Assembly (NCBI GenBank): GCA_009829735.1
Contig: CM020618.1
Location: 30,976,894-31,040,893 of the forward strand
Reading direction: 5' to 3'
Length of the DNA stretch: 64,000 bases
DNA from: Pyropia yezoensis
Lineage: Eukaryota; Rhodophyta; Bangiophyceae; Bangiales; Bangiaceae
The notes under the pieces are model-generated. The model searched no databases, was not told the DNA's origin, and saw only the letters and a list, made by a program, of their open reading frames with translations. Below are positions 22,628 to 32,541 of this stretch, in pieces. The position numbers were made by a program, and so were the translations under genes. The number at the start of each line of letters is the position of its first letter. The first letter of the stretch is position 1.

Positions 22628-23423
22628 GCGCAGCGGGCGCTCCAATCCGGTGCAGACGCTCAAGCCGGACTGTTACTTTAAGACGGCGGCTCACATTGCC
22701 GCCTACGAGGCGTTTCATGATCGCAGTGAGAACATGCGGAGCACGCTGCACCTCTTTCGGCCCAACGAGAAGCTGCGGGCCATCGCCAGCAGCAACACGG
22801 CGTACTCGTCCTTTGGAGCAGACGCCTCATCCACGGCTACTTTACGCCGGCCGCTGCCATCGCACAGCGCCGCCGCTGCTCGGAGTGCTGCGCCATCTGC
22901 CGCTCCGTCGGCGGCTATCACGTCGCCGCCGGGCTGAACGCGTTTGGCAGCAGCGTGGCGCGGCGCCGTTGGGGTGAGCGCTTCAAACGCGCGTCCAGCG
23001 CCGTCTGCCGACAGGAGCGCTCCAGCACCGTCACCACCGTCTCCGCCGGCACCCTCTCCGAGTGCGTCGCTGCCGCGGCAACAAGCGGCTGTGCCTGTCC
23101 CTCCGGTAGGCTTGCCTTCTCTTCTTCCCTCTCCTGTTCTCCCTCGCTCGCAATCTGCAGCGGCTGATGGTGGGGGCAATCTGGTACCAGGTCTTCCTCT
23201 CAACTTCCAAGGGAGGGGTGCTCGGACCCTGCCCCTGCTGCCAGCAATTGCGCCCAGCTTTGGGGCTGGGGTGTGCAGGCCATTGCCTCCAGCCTCTGAT
23301 GGTGGTGCTGATACGGCTGCTGAGCCAAAGGGGCGCCGACGTTGCGGGGTTTGCCACTTACTTGGGTGCAGAGGGTCGAACAATCTGCGGCGGTGCCCCA
23401 GATGGGTTGACCGTCACGCGTGA
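22628..23423 (+). pseudogene. Unrecognised decayed coding region with a Cys-rich motif
   Basis: Just right of the E2 LTR the plus strand reads as ordinary protein (QTLKPDCYFKTAAHIAAYEA, then SENMRSTLHLFRPNEKLRAI). It continues as Pro/Ala/Ser-rich sequence and, near 23323-23397, as a Cys-rich motif (RRCGVCHLLGCRGSNNLRRC) that looks like a small zinc-binding finger. The reading is not open throughout. It could be a host gene truncated at its left by E2, or part of an unclassified DNA transposon. I do not recognise the family, and no function is proposed. Confidence 0.35.
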
Positions 23424-23456
23424 AAAGTGATGCGTAGGACGGTCATGTTGTTGCTA

Positions 23457-23461
23457 CTTGC
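23457..23461. repeat. Target-site duplication of the solo LTR (CTTGC)
   Basis: CTTGC precedes the solo LTR start at 23462 and is repeated exactly at 23930-23934. Confidence 0.9.
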
Positions 23462-23929
23462 TGTGGCAAAAGCCCTCTCGCACACGCGACACCCAAGTTG
23501 GGGCGGTGCACAAGGGCTGCCTCCCGTGTCGAAGGAACCGGAGGAAGTGCAAGTCGCACACACTCTATCCCTGTTGTGGGGTAATCCCCCCACAGAAAAA
23601 CAAGAAGATGGCGTGTGGGCCAACAGTTTCATGGTCGGGACGGGGAAGCAAGGCCAAGCCCCGCTGTCCCTCCCCTTATCCCCCCAGGGTCCCCTCAGAA
23701 TCTCGCCACTCAGAATCTCCCACCCCAGCACCTGCCCACCGGGCCACACGAAAATTCAAGACGATAAATGCAGAAAACCCTCAAATCCAAGTTGGATTTC
23801 TACTAAGCTAACTATCCCAAACTTAGGGAATATGGACCCAAATGCAGGGGAAGGAACGGATCAGGCTAGTGGCCTGCCGCCCCTTGCATGGCACGTGTTG
23901 CCCCCTACCTGGGGGTCAATACTGCCACA
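23462..23929 (-). repeat. Solo LTR of the E3 family
   Basis: 468 bp from TGTGGCA to TGCCACA, aligning along its full length with both E3 LTRs and in the same orientation. It is flanked by a perfect CTTGC duplication with no internal element sequence nearby. This is the classic product of recombination between the two LTRs of one insertion. Confidence 0.9.
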
Positions 23930-23934
23930 CTTGC

Positions 23935-25142
23935 TTTGTGTCGATCATGCGTGGTTTTTTTTTCTTGCGTGCTGGCTACGGGTAGTGGCCACTACCGCCG
24001 AACACCAGTGCGCATAAGACGACAAGGTTAATTGTATTGCGCGGAGGGGGACACCTCCCAAAAGCGAGGTGGGTGGGCGGCGTGTCGCCGAGAATCTGGC
24101 TTGCTGAGCTGATAGGCTTGGCGACAACGCACCGTAGGCGGCCTCCCGAGCGCCGCCCACTTGATGGCTCTGCAGGTTAACTATTGTACGCGTCTCCTGT
24201 GTGCTCGTCTGACCCCCGACCTGCCCCTATGCGACAAAGAGAGGGGGGGAGTGTCGTTAGAACCCCCACTCAGCGTGACCCCGCTACCCGTAATCGTGGT
24301 GGCACCGACCGTGGAGGCATGGTTGGGCGCTCGCATACCCCCGCCAAGTCGGTCCCCCGCAGATGCGTGCTCGCTCCGCCCCACTGGAGTGCTCACAGGC
24401 GCCATCTTTTTCGCCCTCCCACGCCCGCACAGCGCTCACTCGCCTGTCCCCACGGCGTGCCCATCTGCGCTCGCCAGACTGCCTGTCTGCGCCGGTACGC
24501 TCGCCCGCACTATGTTTTCTACGACAGCCTCGACGGTTGCAAGAAGAGTGAGCGCTAGTACCTACGTCAGGGACAGGACTGGAGAGATCTACTCAGCAGC
24601 GCGTACAACGAAGAGCATGTCACCTTCAGCGTCAGCTACAATGAGCTGTTCGAACAAACGGCCGCCCGTCCGGCAGGCGACGGCTAGCTATCAATCTCGG
24701 GCCGCCGACCCATGGGTCAGCGCCGACCGGGGCAGTCGAGAATGTGGTGAGGGCTGCCCCCGAAATGCGGAGAAGTGGCCGCCGTAGTACGGTGATGGAG
24801 TGCGTGACCACCGGGCGCATTGGCGACGCCCAGGGCGCCGTTGTCCTGGCTGATGCACTCTCGGCTGCCGGATGGCATCGCGCCCCCGTGGCGGAGCGCT
24901 CGCCACAATTTCACGTGCGCAGACGCCCACTACAACGTACGGGACCACCACCCAGATTACTTCGCGAGGTCCTCCTGATCGGTCCGCCCATTGGCCATGA
25001 GAGCGGTGAAATGCGCCTTTCATTAGTGTTTTCAAGCTTGGGGCTGTAAGCACTCCCAGGGACTCCGAAATCAAAAGTAGCACCCTGTACTCAAAAAATT
25101 CTGGGATCCCCGATCCATGGATAGCAGGCCGTGGTTTCCACC
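23935..25142. other. Intergenic or decayed sequence, weak coding-like segment
   Basis: No complete gene is visible. On the plus strand, about 24414-24690 reads like a protein fragment (CPHGVPICARQTACLRRYAR, PHYVFYDSLDGCKKSER, YNEEHVTFSVSYNELFEQTA) but is not fully open. It may belong with the coding-like remnant left of the solo LTR. The rest shows no clear structure. Confidence 0.3.
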
Positions 25143-25145
25143 TCA
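25143..25145. repeat. Harbinger target-site duplication, left (TCA)
   Basis: TCA directly before the left inverted end at 25146, matched by TCA at 28231-28233 after the right end. PIF/Harbinger elements duplicate 3 bp, usually TWA, so TCA is a small departure. Confidence 0.7.
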
Positions 25146-25186
25146 GGCCCGTTCGCAGACCGCTTTCGCTTGCCATGGGTGCATGC
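25146..25186 (+). repeat. Left terminal inverted repeat of Harbinger element
   Basis: Begins GGCCCGTTCGCAG. Pairs with 28184-28230 read on the other strand, sharing the first 13 bases, a CTTTCGC block and a GTGCATGCAC block. Confidence 0.8.
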
Positions 25187-25559
25187 ACGCGGCAATTTCG
25201 TTGGGTGGCAGAGTCGGGCCGGTGCACGCGCGGTGCATGCCAGGGCAACATACTCGGGCGGGCCGCGTCTGTTGGCTCCCCCCGCGCTTGGTGCATGGAC
25301 CCGCCACATGCCACAAGAACATCGGAGTTGTTTTAGCGAGATCTAAGTTCTATCAACAGATTGTCGACACTCGCGTCCATCCAGGCAGGAGATTTCCGAA
25401 CGACGACCGTCGGGTCGACACAAAATCCCTAGCACGCCACACACTCCATCGCGCGCACACGGCCATACAATCTCGCGTCCTCCCCGACGAACGTCGTTCC
25501 CAGTCCGCGCACTCAACGCATCCCTTCCCCACCGTCCCGTTTCACCCTACAGATTCACC

Positions 25560-26487
25560 ATTGCATCCCGGATTACCGTGGAAGCCCTGCGAGTTCTCCT
25601 TAGCAGCCGAGGCCTCCCTTCCCGTGGCCGCAAGGCTGATTTGCTGCAGCGGTGTCGTGTGAATGGGGTGGCTCTTGCTCCCCCGCCCGAGGTGGCGGCA
25701 CCGGTGCCGTCTCCCACCTCGCCACTGACACCTGCCCTTGCAGTTCCTGCGGCACTTTCCGGGGCCATTGCCGAACGCGATGGAGGTGCCGGCGCGGGAG
25801 ACCCGCGTCCTGTGCACATGTCGCTTGTGCAGTCGACCGTGGCGGGTGGTGGCAGCGGTGCGGCGGCTGCGGCACCGCCACCCGCGGGTCCTATTGGACG
25901 AGCCGCTGCGGTAGCTATCTGCTTTCTTTTGGCGCACCCACAAGAACTTCTCGTGCTCGGGGCAGAATGACCCCAGCCTGTCTGCAAGCTTCTCCAAGGG
26001 GGATGCACTACTGGACTATTTTTTTTACCTATTCAAGAACAACGCCCTTGCAATAGATTTGGTGTGCCCTGAGGTGGGCCCTGCGGAGGTCCAGGGCGAC
26101 CTGCCTCCGCTGGCAAACCACTCAACGCGTGCGCTGCACTCCAAGCGCGGCAAGCGCCGGCGCGACACCCATCACGCGCCATTTGAGGCTTTTGATGCCA
26201 ACGCAGCTAATATGGCAGCAGCTGTCTGTGTGGACTATAGCAGTCGAGAGCTCGCAAACCTGTCCGAGACGCTCGAGAACCTCCGTGCAGCGGGCGCTGA
26301 TGCCCGCTTTATTGTCGCTGTGGAGCTGAAGCTGGAACAGCTGTTGATACCGCCTGCGGTGGCGCCCATGACAAGTGGCAACAATAGAGCTTCTGGTACC
26401 GCTGCCGAGGCCCTGCCACGACCTGTCCCACGGGATGACGATGCAGCGCTGGACGCGGATGGGGTGGAGGCGGAGAGTTTTCTTTGA
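25560..26487 (+). CDS. Harbinger accessory protein with N-terminal SAP domain
   Basis: Near the N-terminus (about 25572-25650) lies a SAP motif, ALRVLLSSRGLPSRGRKADL, a helix-extended loop-helix fold that binds DNA. An Ala/Pro-rich linker follows. Reading then continues in another frame from about 25920 (FFWRTHKNFSCSGQND, KGDALLDYFFYLFKNNALAI) to the stop at 26487, passing a Lys/Arg cluster (SKRGKRRRD, a possible nuclear signal) and a helical segment (ELANLSETLENLRAAGADAR). The change of frame near 25910-25920 is either a short unspliced intron or a frameshift, and I cannot tell which. The exact start is uncertain because no convincing ATG sits close before the SAP motif. It probably serves as the DNA-binding partner of the transposase, a role usually filled by a Myb-like protein. 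Confidence 0.55.
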
Positions 26488-26690
26488 GAGGTAGGTAGCA
26501 CTTCTTGAGGGGTCTGTCGCACTCTTAGAGTGGTATTTTGGTGAGCCGTTGCTGGAGTGGGACGCGGCTCCAGATGGTAAACAGTGTTGCTGTAGCACTC
26601 TTTCGCTTAACCGTTCACGAAGTGCCCCGACAGTCACGGTCATCCTCGGATACAGTAGCATACAGCAGTGTGCCAGACAGTGAGTGGAAA

Positions 26691-26696
26691 AATAAA
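26691..26696 (+). promoter_or_regulatory. Possible polyadenylation signal (AATAAA)
   Basis: AATAAA lies 204 bp after the plus-strand ORF stop, in the 234-bp gap between the two convergent Harbinger genes. The match is canonical but short. Confidence 0.35.
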
Positions 26697-26721
26697 GTCG
26701 CTACGACAGACCATCCCTGAC

Positions 26722-27969
26722 CTAGAACATGGGAGACACTCCCGGTCTGAGCAGCCCCAAGCTCTCGAATCGGGTGGTCATAGTCGCCCGAATTTGAGAC
26801 CGCTCTCTGTCACGGCGCCTCCCACGCTGATCAGCGCAAACCGAATCGTTGGGAGCAAGTGACACATCACCCGCAATGCGATCGGTCCCATACGGAGAAA
26901 CAGAACAATCTCTCGCACTCGCATGCCCGCGGCAGAAATTGTGCGAACGAAAACAAGCACGAACCAGACTGGGACGCTTACGAGAAGGAACACGAAGAGG
27001 TCGGCAAAAAACTCCCCAGCGCCAAGAAAGCATCCCAAAAGCCTGCTCGATATGGATGCGGCTGGACGAGTGATAGAAGTTGTAGCTGTCCTTCCAACGG
27101 TCCCCACAACCACAGCCCGGCCACGGAACCGCCAGAACTTAACTCGCCGCGTAGGCCTCATCGGCGACGATACAGTGACCATCCTCCACGATCGCTCGTG
27201 TCAGGACGTGCGTGGGGTCCAATAGGGTGCGCCCCAGCTCCGTGCAAGCAAACGCCGAGGAGTCATGGCTGGAGCCGGGGCTCATACAGCTCATCCAGCG
27301 AAAAAGTTTGTAGTCTGCATCACAGATAGCTTGAGTGTTGAGGAAGTAAAAACCCTTCCGGCAGTAGGAGTCTGCCACACACTGAACATCCTGGGCCAGG
27401 GGCTGCTCTTGCTGGATGGCCAGACCGTCCAGCGCCCCAACCACGTTGCCAAACGGCGAGCTGCGGCGCGATTGAAAGCCCTCCGCGTACCCCGACTGCC
27501 TCTGGCGACTCCCCAGCCCAAAGTCAAAAGCCAGGGCAGGAGTGCCATTCACGGCATCCATAACCTCCCATAGGGCACGGTACATAGTTGCAGGGTGCAC
27601 CCCAAAAGCAGCACAAATATCAATGTAGCTGCCCCCCCCGAGGTACCGCAACGCCATCCCGGTGCGGCACTCGGGGGACAGGCCTCGCCGAGGTAAACGG
27701 GGGCGGAGAAGCTCCACCAGACCCTCCACACTATCGATAGGCATACGCATAGCTCTGTCGAAAGAAGCTCCGTAACGCTCCTGGATATCCGCCACCGTCC
27801 TTGGGCTGGTGTAGTAGGTGGGCGTAGGTGAAGGGGTCTCCTGGTGGGGGGCTGAGGACAGCGGGGAGGAGGGGATAGTAGAGGAAAAAATTCCTCTATG
27901 GTAGTGCATTGCGACAGCGGCGTTGGTCACGAACGCGGCCGTCGCAGTCTGCCACGCCGGGGGTGACAT
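26722..27969 (-). pseudogene. Harbinger DDE transposase with one in-frame stop
   Basis: 416 codons counting through one TAA at 27139-27141. N-terminal part: Pro/Ser-rich leader, then a helix-turn-helix-like segment (ALRYLGGGSYIDICAAFGVH). The DDE_Tnp_4 nuclease follows: first Asp in GALDGLAI, then SYCRKGFYFLNTQAICDADY, the second Asp in PGSSHDSSAF, then VADEAYAAS. After the stop, the same frame continues with the expected end, including SRIHIEQAFGMLSWRWGVF (the likely catalytic Glu) and LVRACFRSHNFC. All the family landmarks are present in order and in frame, so one nonsense change is the only evident defect. It would cut and paste the element as a nuclear DNA nuclease. Confidence 0.85.
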
Positions 27970-28183
27970 GGTGATGCGACCTCTGCGGACACCGTGTGGT
28001 GGGCCTCAAGGGGACCTCGGTGTGTGTCCCTCCACGTCGTGCCGCTCATGTCTGGGGTGTCCCGGTGTGTCCCCCTTCAAACTGCCGCTCCTGTCTGAGG
28101 TCAAGAAATTTTGTGTGTGCTTCATGTAAGTATGTCGGGACTTAGATCTCTTGACGTGGGCGCCATGCTCGATCCTTTCGCAG

Positions 28184-28230
28184 ACTGGTGCATGCACCGA
28201 CGGAACTGCGAAAGCTGCTGCGAACGGGCC
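28184..28230 (-). repeat. Right terminal inverted repeat of Harbinger element
   Basis: Ends ...CTGCGAACGGGCC at 28230, the reverse complement of the left end, followed by the TCA duplication at 28231-28233. Confidence 0.8.
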
Positions 28231-28248
28231 TCACAGGGCCAAGTGTTC

Positions 28249-28300
28249 GCGCGCGCGCGGCGAAGCGCCCGCGTCGCGCGCGGCGAAGCGCCCGCGCGCG
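28249..28300. repeat. Short GC tandem duplication
   Basis: GGCGAAGCGCCCGCG occurs at 28259-28273 and again at 28282-28296, 23 bp apart, within alternating GC dinucleotides that can adopt Z-DNA. Confidence 0.7.
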
Positions 28301-28413
28301 ACCAGCGCACCGCCAAACAGCACGGGAGGAACACCCCCAACAAAAGCTGGGGGAACAACCACCCCAAAGCTGGCGGAATAACCACCACTGAGCACATCCT
28401 ATTGGTCAATCTG

Positions 28414-28485
28414 CCTTCGATGTTCGGCCCCCTGCCTTCGATGTTCCGGGCCCGAACATCGAAGGCAGATGCGGAACATCGAAGG
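28414..28485. promoter_or_regulatory. Symmetrical array of four 12-bp sites
   Basis: CCTTCGATGTTC occurs forwards at 28414-28425 and 28435-28446 and inverted at 28454-28465 and 28474-28485. All four are placed symmetrically around about 28450, with the inner pair forming a 15-bp perfect stem around CGGGCCC. It could be a cruciform, a protein-binding operator or the core of a foldback element. An ATTGGTCAAT (inverted CCAAT) box lies just upstream at 28401-28410. Confidence 0.6.
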
Positions 28486-28503
28486 CTGTGGTTTCCACCT
28501 CAC

Positions 28504-29660
28504 CTAAGGTAGTCTACCGCTCCTTCTATGCGGCGGCACTCGGGTCCCTCGCACAAACACGTTCAGTACGATTAAGGCGTCTTCACGTGCGTGGGTGCCA
28601 CGTCGGGCCAAAATGTTTGATATAGGCACATCTGCTGGCGATTCTATGGCACCGTCGATAGCGCTGAATGTGCACAGTGCCCCTGACGTGTGGTTCTCTT
28701 GGAGTGCGTCACGCCATACAATGGAGTAGAGTCTTTTTTGATACTTTTTCCTGTAGAAGCTCCCCCCCTCATGGTTCGTACCCAGACCATGGCTTTCAAA
28801 TCGACTAGCGAGCCCCGTCCCATGTCCTCCACCCTCTCCGCGTCCTCCACCCTCCCCGCTCTCCTCTACACAGACCCCAGTATTGGAACCAGACATCCCT
28901 CGAGCCATCACGGACGGCTGCATCGTCCGATACCGAGCCCACCGCCGGGGTGGTCGCACCAGCTGGTACGAGGACACCCTGAGCCACACCGTCAGCGCCT
29001 CCTGAGTTTGAAACAGAGGTAGTTGTTGTTGTAGGAACAACAGGTGGTGTCACAGCGACATTGCTCGTCATCGGTGCGGATGAGTCCACGGGAAGCCGCC
29101 GTGCGGCCGGCCGGCGCGCGACGCCGTCCGCGGCGGCGGCGGCGGCGGCGGGGGCGAGGCCCCCACGGTGGCCACCGCCACCAGTTCCCCCACCTCTGCC
29201 TGGCGCCAACCCACCCGCCCGCCCTGCTCAGCGTGCAACCCCAACCCATTTGCAGCACAAGAGGCACGGGGGAGGGGTCGCGCACGCGCCACCCGCCGTG
29301 GTGGCGGCGGCGCCACGCAAGGACGCGAGGGGGGGGGAGGGGGGGGGCGAGGTGCCGCCGCCGCTCCTCACCGCCGCCAACGCCGCCGCCGCCGCCGTCG
29401 CCACCGCCGTCGCCGTACGGCGGCCGTCGCGCCCGCCGTTGGCGGCGGCGTGCGGGGGACCGGCCGCAACGCCCCGACGCCGCGGCCGCCATGGCCACAG
29501 TGGCTGGTGGGGCGCACAGCTGGCGGTCCGTGGCTGCTGCCGCAGCCGGGCGCGCCGCGGCACGTGCACGCGCGCCACCCACCAGGGCGAGCGTGCGCGA
29601 GGGAGGGGGGGCGGGGAGGGAGGGGGCGCAGCCGCTCAGCAACGCGCCGCCGACGCAGCC
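28504..29660. other. No confident gene; low complexity towards 29.0-29.6 kb
   Basis: The left half has frames on the minus strand with fairly ordinary amino-acid content (for example GALCTFSAIDGAIESPADVP around 28650), but no recognised domain and no clear start. The right half is GCC/CCG-rich. It also contains the region downstream of the minus-strand methyltransferase-like gene. Confidence 0.4.
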
Positions 29661-29664
29661 GGCA

Positions 29665-32503
29665 CTACTCCTCTACGGACGCTGTCGCGTCGGTGGTGTC
29701 CCCCCCCCCCCCCCCCCCCTCTGCCCCCCCCCCCCCCGCGCCCCCTTCCCCTGCTGCCGACGGCGACGGCGGCGTGGGCGTCGCCGACGCGACCGCGTCA
29801 GCGGCGGCGCCGTCGGCGTGGCCGCCCGCCCACCGGCGGCCGAGGTCAGCGTCGTAGAGCAACAGCTGCAGCGGCGCGCCGCCGGCCGCCGTCAGGGACG
29901 AGATAACCCGCTTGGAGAGGCCAAAGTGGAAGGGCGCCTTGCGCACGTTGAGCACGTCTGGCGTCTGGCTGAGGTTCTCCAGCCCGGGGCTGTTGGTAAA
30001 GAGCACCAGCCGCGGAGCGCTCTCGCGGACGGTCTTGAAGAACGCCCAGCTGTTCTTCACACCCCACCGCTGGAGGCCCCGGTAGCTAAACACCATGTCC
30101 GCAGTGGGCATCTTGCCCTCCTCGGTGGGGGCAAAGTGCAGGAACTCCACCCCGTCCGCGTGGGCGTACGCCCACTGAAGGTCCCCGTGGCTCCGCTGGT
30201 CCGCGTCGACGCAGTAATACTTGAAGCCGGTGGCGAGCTCAAACTGCAGCCGCTGCACGACCGCGGGCATCCAGCCAACGGTGGTGCGGCAGGGCATGTC
30301 CACCATGGACGCCACGGCGTTGGCCTTGATGAGCTTGTACACCATGTAGGACAGGTGCGTGACGTTGACGCCGTCCACGACGCCCGCGTCGACGCCACGA
30401 AAGTCGCCAGCAAATGCCGGCTGCACTCCCGCCGCGTTGTCCGCCTCGTCCTCGTCACCGCCACCGTCGCCACCACCACCACGACCACCACCGCTACCCC
30501 CCTGGGCCACCGCCTCCTCATCCGCCTTTGCCCGTCGGCGACGGCTGCCCCGGCCGCTGAGGCGGCTGCGCTTCCGCCCCCTCCCCCCCCCCGTCTCCGC
30601 CGCGCCGCGCGACACGATCGGCAGGTCCCCCTCGTCGGGCTCAACCGACTCCTCCGCGTCAGCCGCGTCGGCGGCGCCCCCCACATCCGGTGCGGCGGGG
30701 TCACCCGCCACGTCTCGCGCAGGAGACAGCCGCGGACCGGCAAAGGTCGCCAGAGGGGCCGCCGGGGGGGGTCCCCGCACCCACGCGGGCCGCCCCGCCG
30801 GCCCGTCGGCACGCGGCCCGCCCGACCGCCCGCGGCCGCGTCTGTCGGGACGACCGGCCGAGGCGGCGCCCGCCCAGCTCCCACGGCCACCGCCGCCGCC
30901 ACCGCCACCCCCGCCGTTGCCACCACCGCCACCGCCACCGACGCCGCCGCCGCCACCGCCACCGCCACCACTGCCGCCGGCATCCCCCCTGTCGCCCATG
31001 CCCCGTCGGGGCAACGACCAACCTCCCCCCCCCCCGCGGCGACCCCCACGAGGGCCCCCCCCCCCCCCACCACCGGTGGCGGCAGTACCCCAGCCACCGC
31101 CGCCACGGCCGCCGGCAGGGTCCCCCACCATGGCAGCGGCAGCGCCATAGGCGCCACCCCTACCCCCACCTACAAGAGAGCCGCGGCCCGCCCCAAGCGG
31201 CGCCGTGCGGCCGCCACCCCCCCCGCCGCCGCCACGGCTCTGCACCCGCCCCCCCCCGCCACCGCTGCCGCCGTCGCTCCCACCTCCCACCGTCCAGGCG
31301 GCGACGCCCCCGCCCCCATCTGCCCAGGTGCGGCGTTCGCCACCGACAGGCCGTCCACCAGGGGGGCGGCCTCGGCGGGCGGTCCCGTCCGCGGCGCCCC
31401 CATCGTCACCCGTGCGTAAAGAGCCGCCGGCGGTTGGCGGGTAGGTGCCCCTGCTGCCAACCATCGGCACAGAGGCGCCACCGGCTGTCAAGGAGGCGCC
31501 GCCCCCACCGCCCCCGCCCCCGCCGCGGCCAGGCCATGGCGGCGAGTCTCCGCCGCCGCCACCGCCGCCGCCGCCGCCACCGTCAGCCCACGGCCGTGAG
31601 CCACCGCCGCCACCGCCGCCGCCGCCGCCACGGCCAGCCCACGGCCGTGAGCCACCGCCGCCGCCGCCGCCCGCCCCGCCAGGACGCCCATACGCAGCGC
31701 CCGCCCCAGCGCCGACAGAGGAGCCGTACGCGCTACCGCCGTCGCCAACACTGCCCCGGTTGGCCAAAGCCCAACCGCCGGGGGCACCATCGCTTCCGCC
31801 GCCACCGCTGCCGCTGGGTCCACCCCCCCCCACGCCGGCAGGCGGCCCCGCGCCGCCGCCGCCGCCACCGCCGCTGCCAAGGCCACTGGCGTTGCCAGGC
31901 GCCCCAGCGCCGGCGCCCCACGGCCCATGGCCGCCGGCACCACCACCGCGGTAGTCGCTTGGCCCGGCTGGAGACCCAAACGAACCGCCGCCGCCACCAC
32001 CACCGCCGCTTCCATGGCCGCCGCCGCCGCCGCCGCTGCCGCTGCCGCTGCCACTTCCATAGCTGCCGCCGCCACTACCACCACCACTGCCGCCACTGCC
32101 GGCGCCGGTGTCATAGCCACCCCCGCCTCCGCCACCGCCACCGCCACCGCCGCCGCCACTACCTCCACCCGAGCCACGGGGGCCATCCGGCGGCACGCCC
32201 CCGCCGCTCTCCCCTCCCAGTGCGCCGTGCATCCCACTGCCGCCGTCGCCGCCGCCCCTGAGTGAAATGGTAGCAGCCCGGCCGCCCTCGACGACGCCCC
32301 CCCCCCCTCCGGGGGCGGAGGGCGTACCACCCGCCACCGCGGGTGCCCCCCCCCCACCCCGCGTCCACGCTACGGCCGGCGCTTCCGCTGTGCGCGACGA
32401 AGGCGGCGCGCTCACGGGCGGCTCCTGCTCGTCCTCGGGGTCATCCTCTGCATTGGCGTTGGCGGCGACCGCCGCGGCGCCAACATTGGCGCTGCTGCTC
32501 CCG

Positions 32504-32541
<38 letters not shown>

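Larger units (their letters stand above)
25146..28230. mobile_element. PIF/Harbinger DNA transposon, two convergent genes
   Basis: 3085 bp. The left end reads GGCCCGTTCGCAG and the right end, reverse-complemented, starts with the same 13 bases. Similarity continues over about 45 bp (CTTTCGC, then GGTGCATGCAC) with mismatches. It is flanked by TCA duplications and holds a plus-strand SAP-domain ORF and a minus-strand DDE transposase, placed tail to tail. Two-gene organisation is standard for this superfamily, in which the second protein helps bind DNA and import the transposase. One in-frame stop in the transposase suggests this copy is non-autonomous. Confidence 0.85.

Noticed and set aside
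25117-25662. 181-codon plus-strand frame
   Set aside because: It crosses the Harbinger end and runs out of frame through the SAP-domain coding sequence.
25131-28502. Repeated 15-mer GTGGTTTCCACCTCA at 25131-25145 and 28488-28502 flanking the Harbinger element
   Set aside because: The right copy is about 260 bp beyond the element end, and a 15-base match is expected about once or twice by chance in 64 kb. The true target duplication is the 3-bp TCA.
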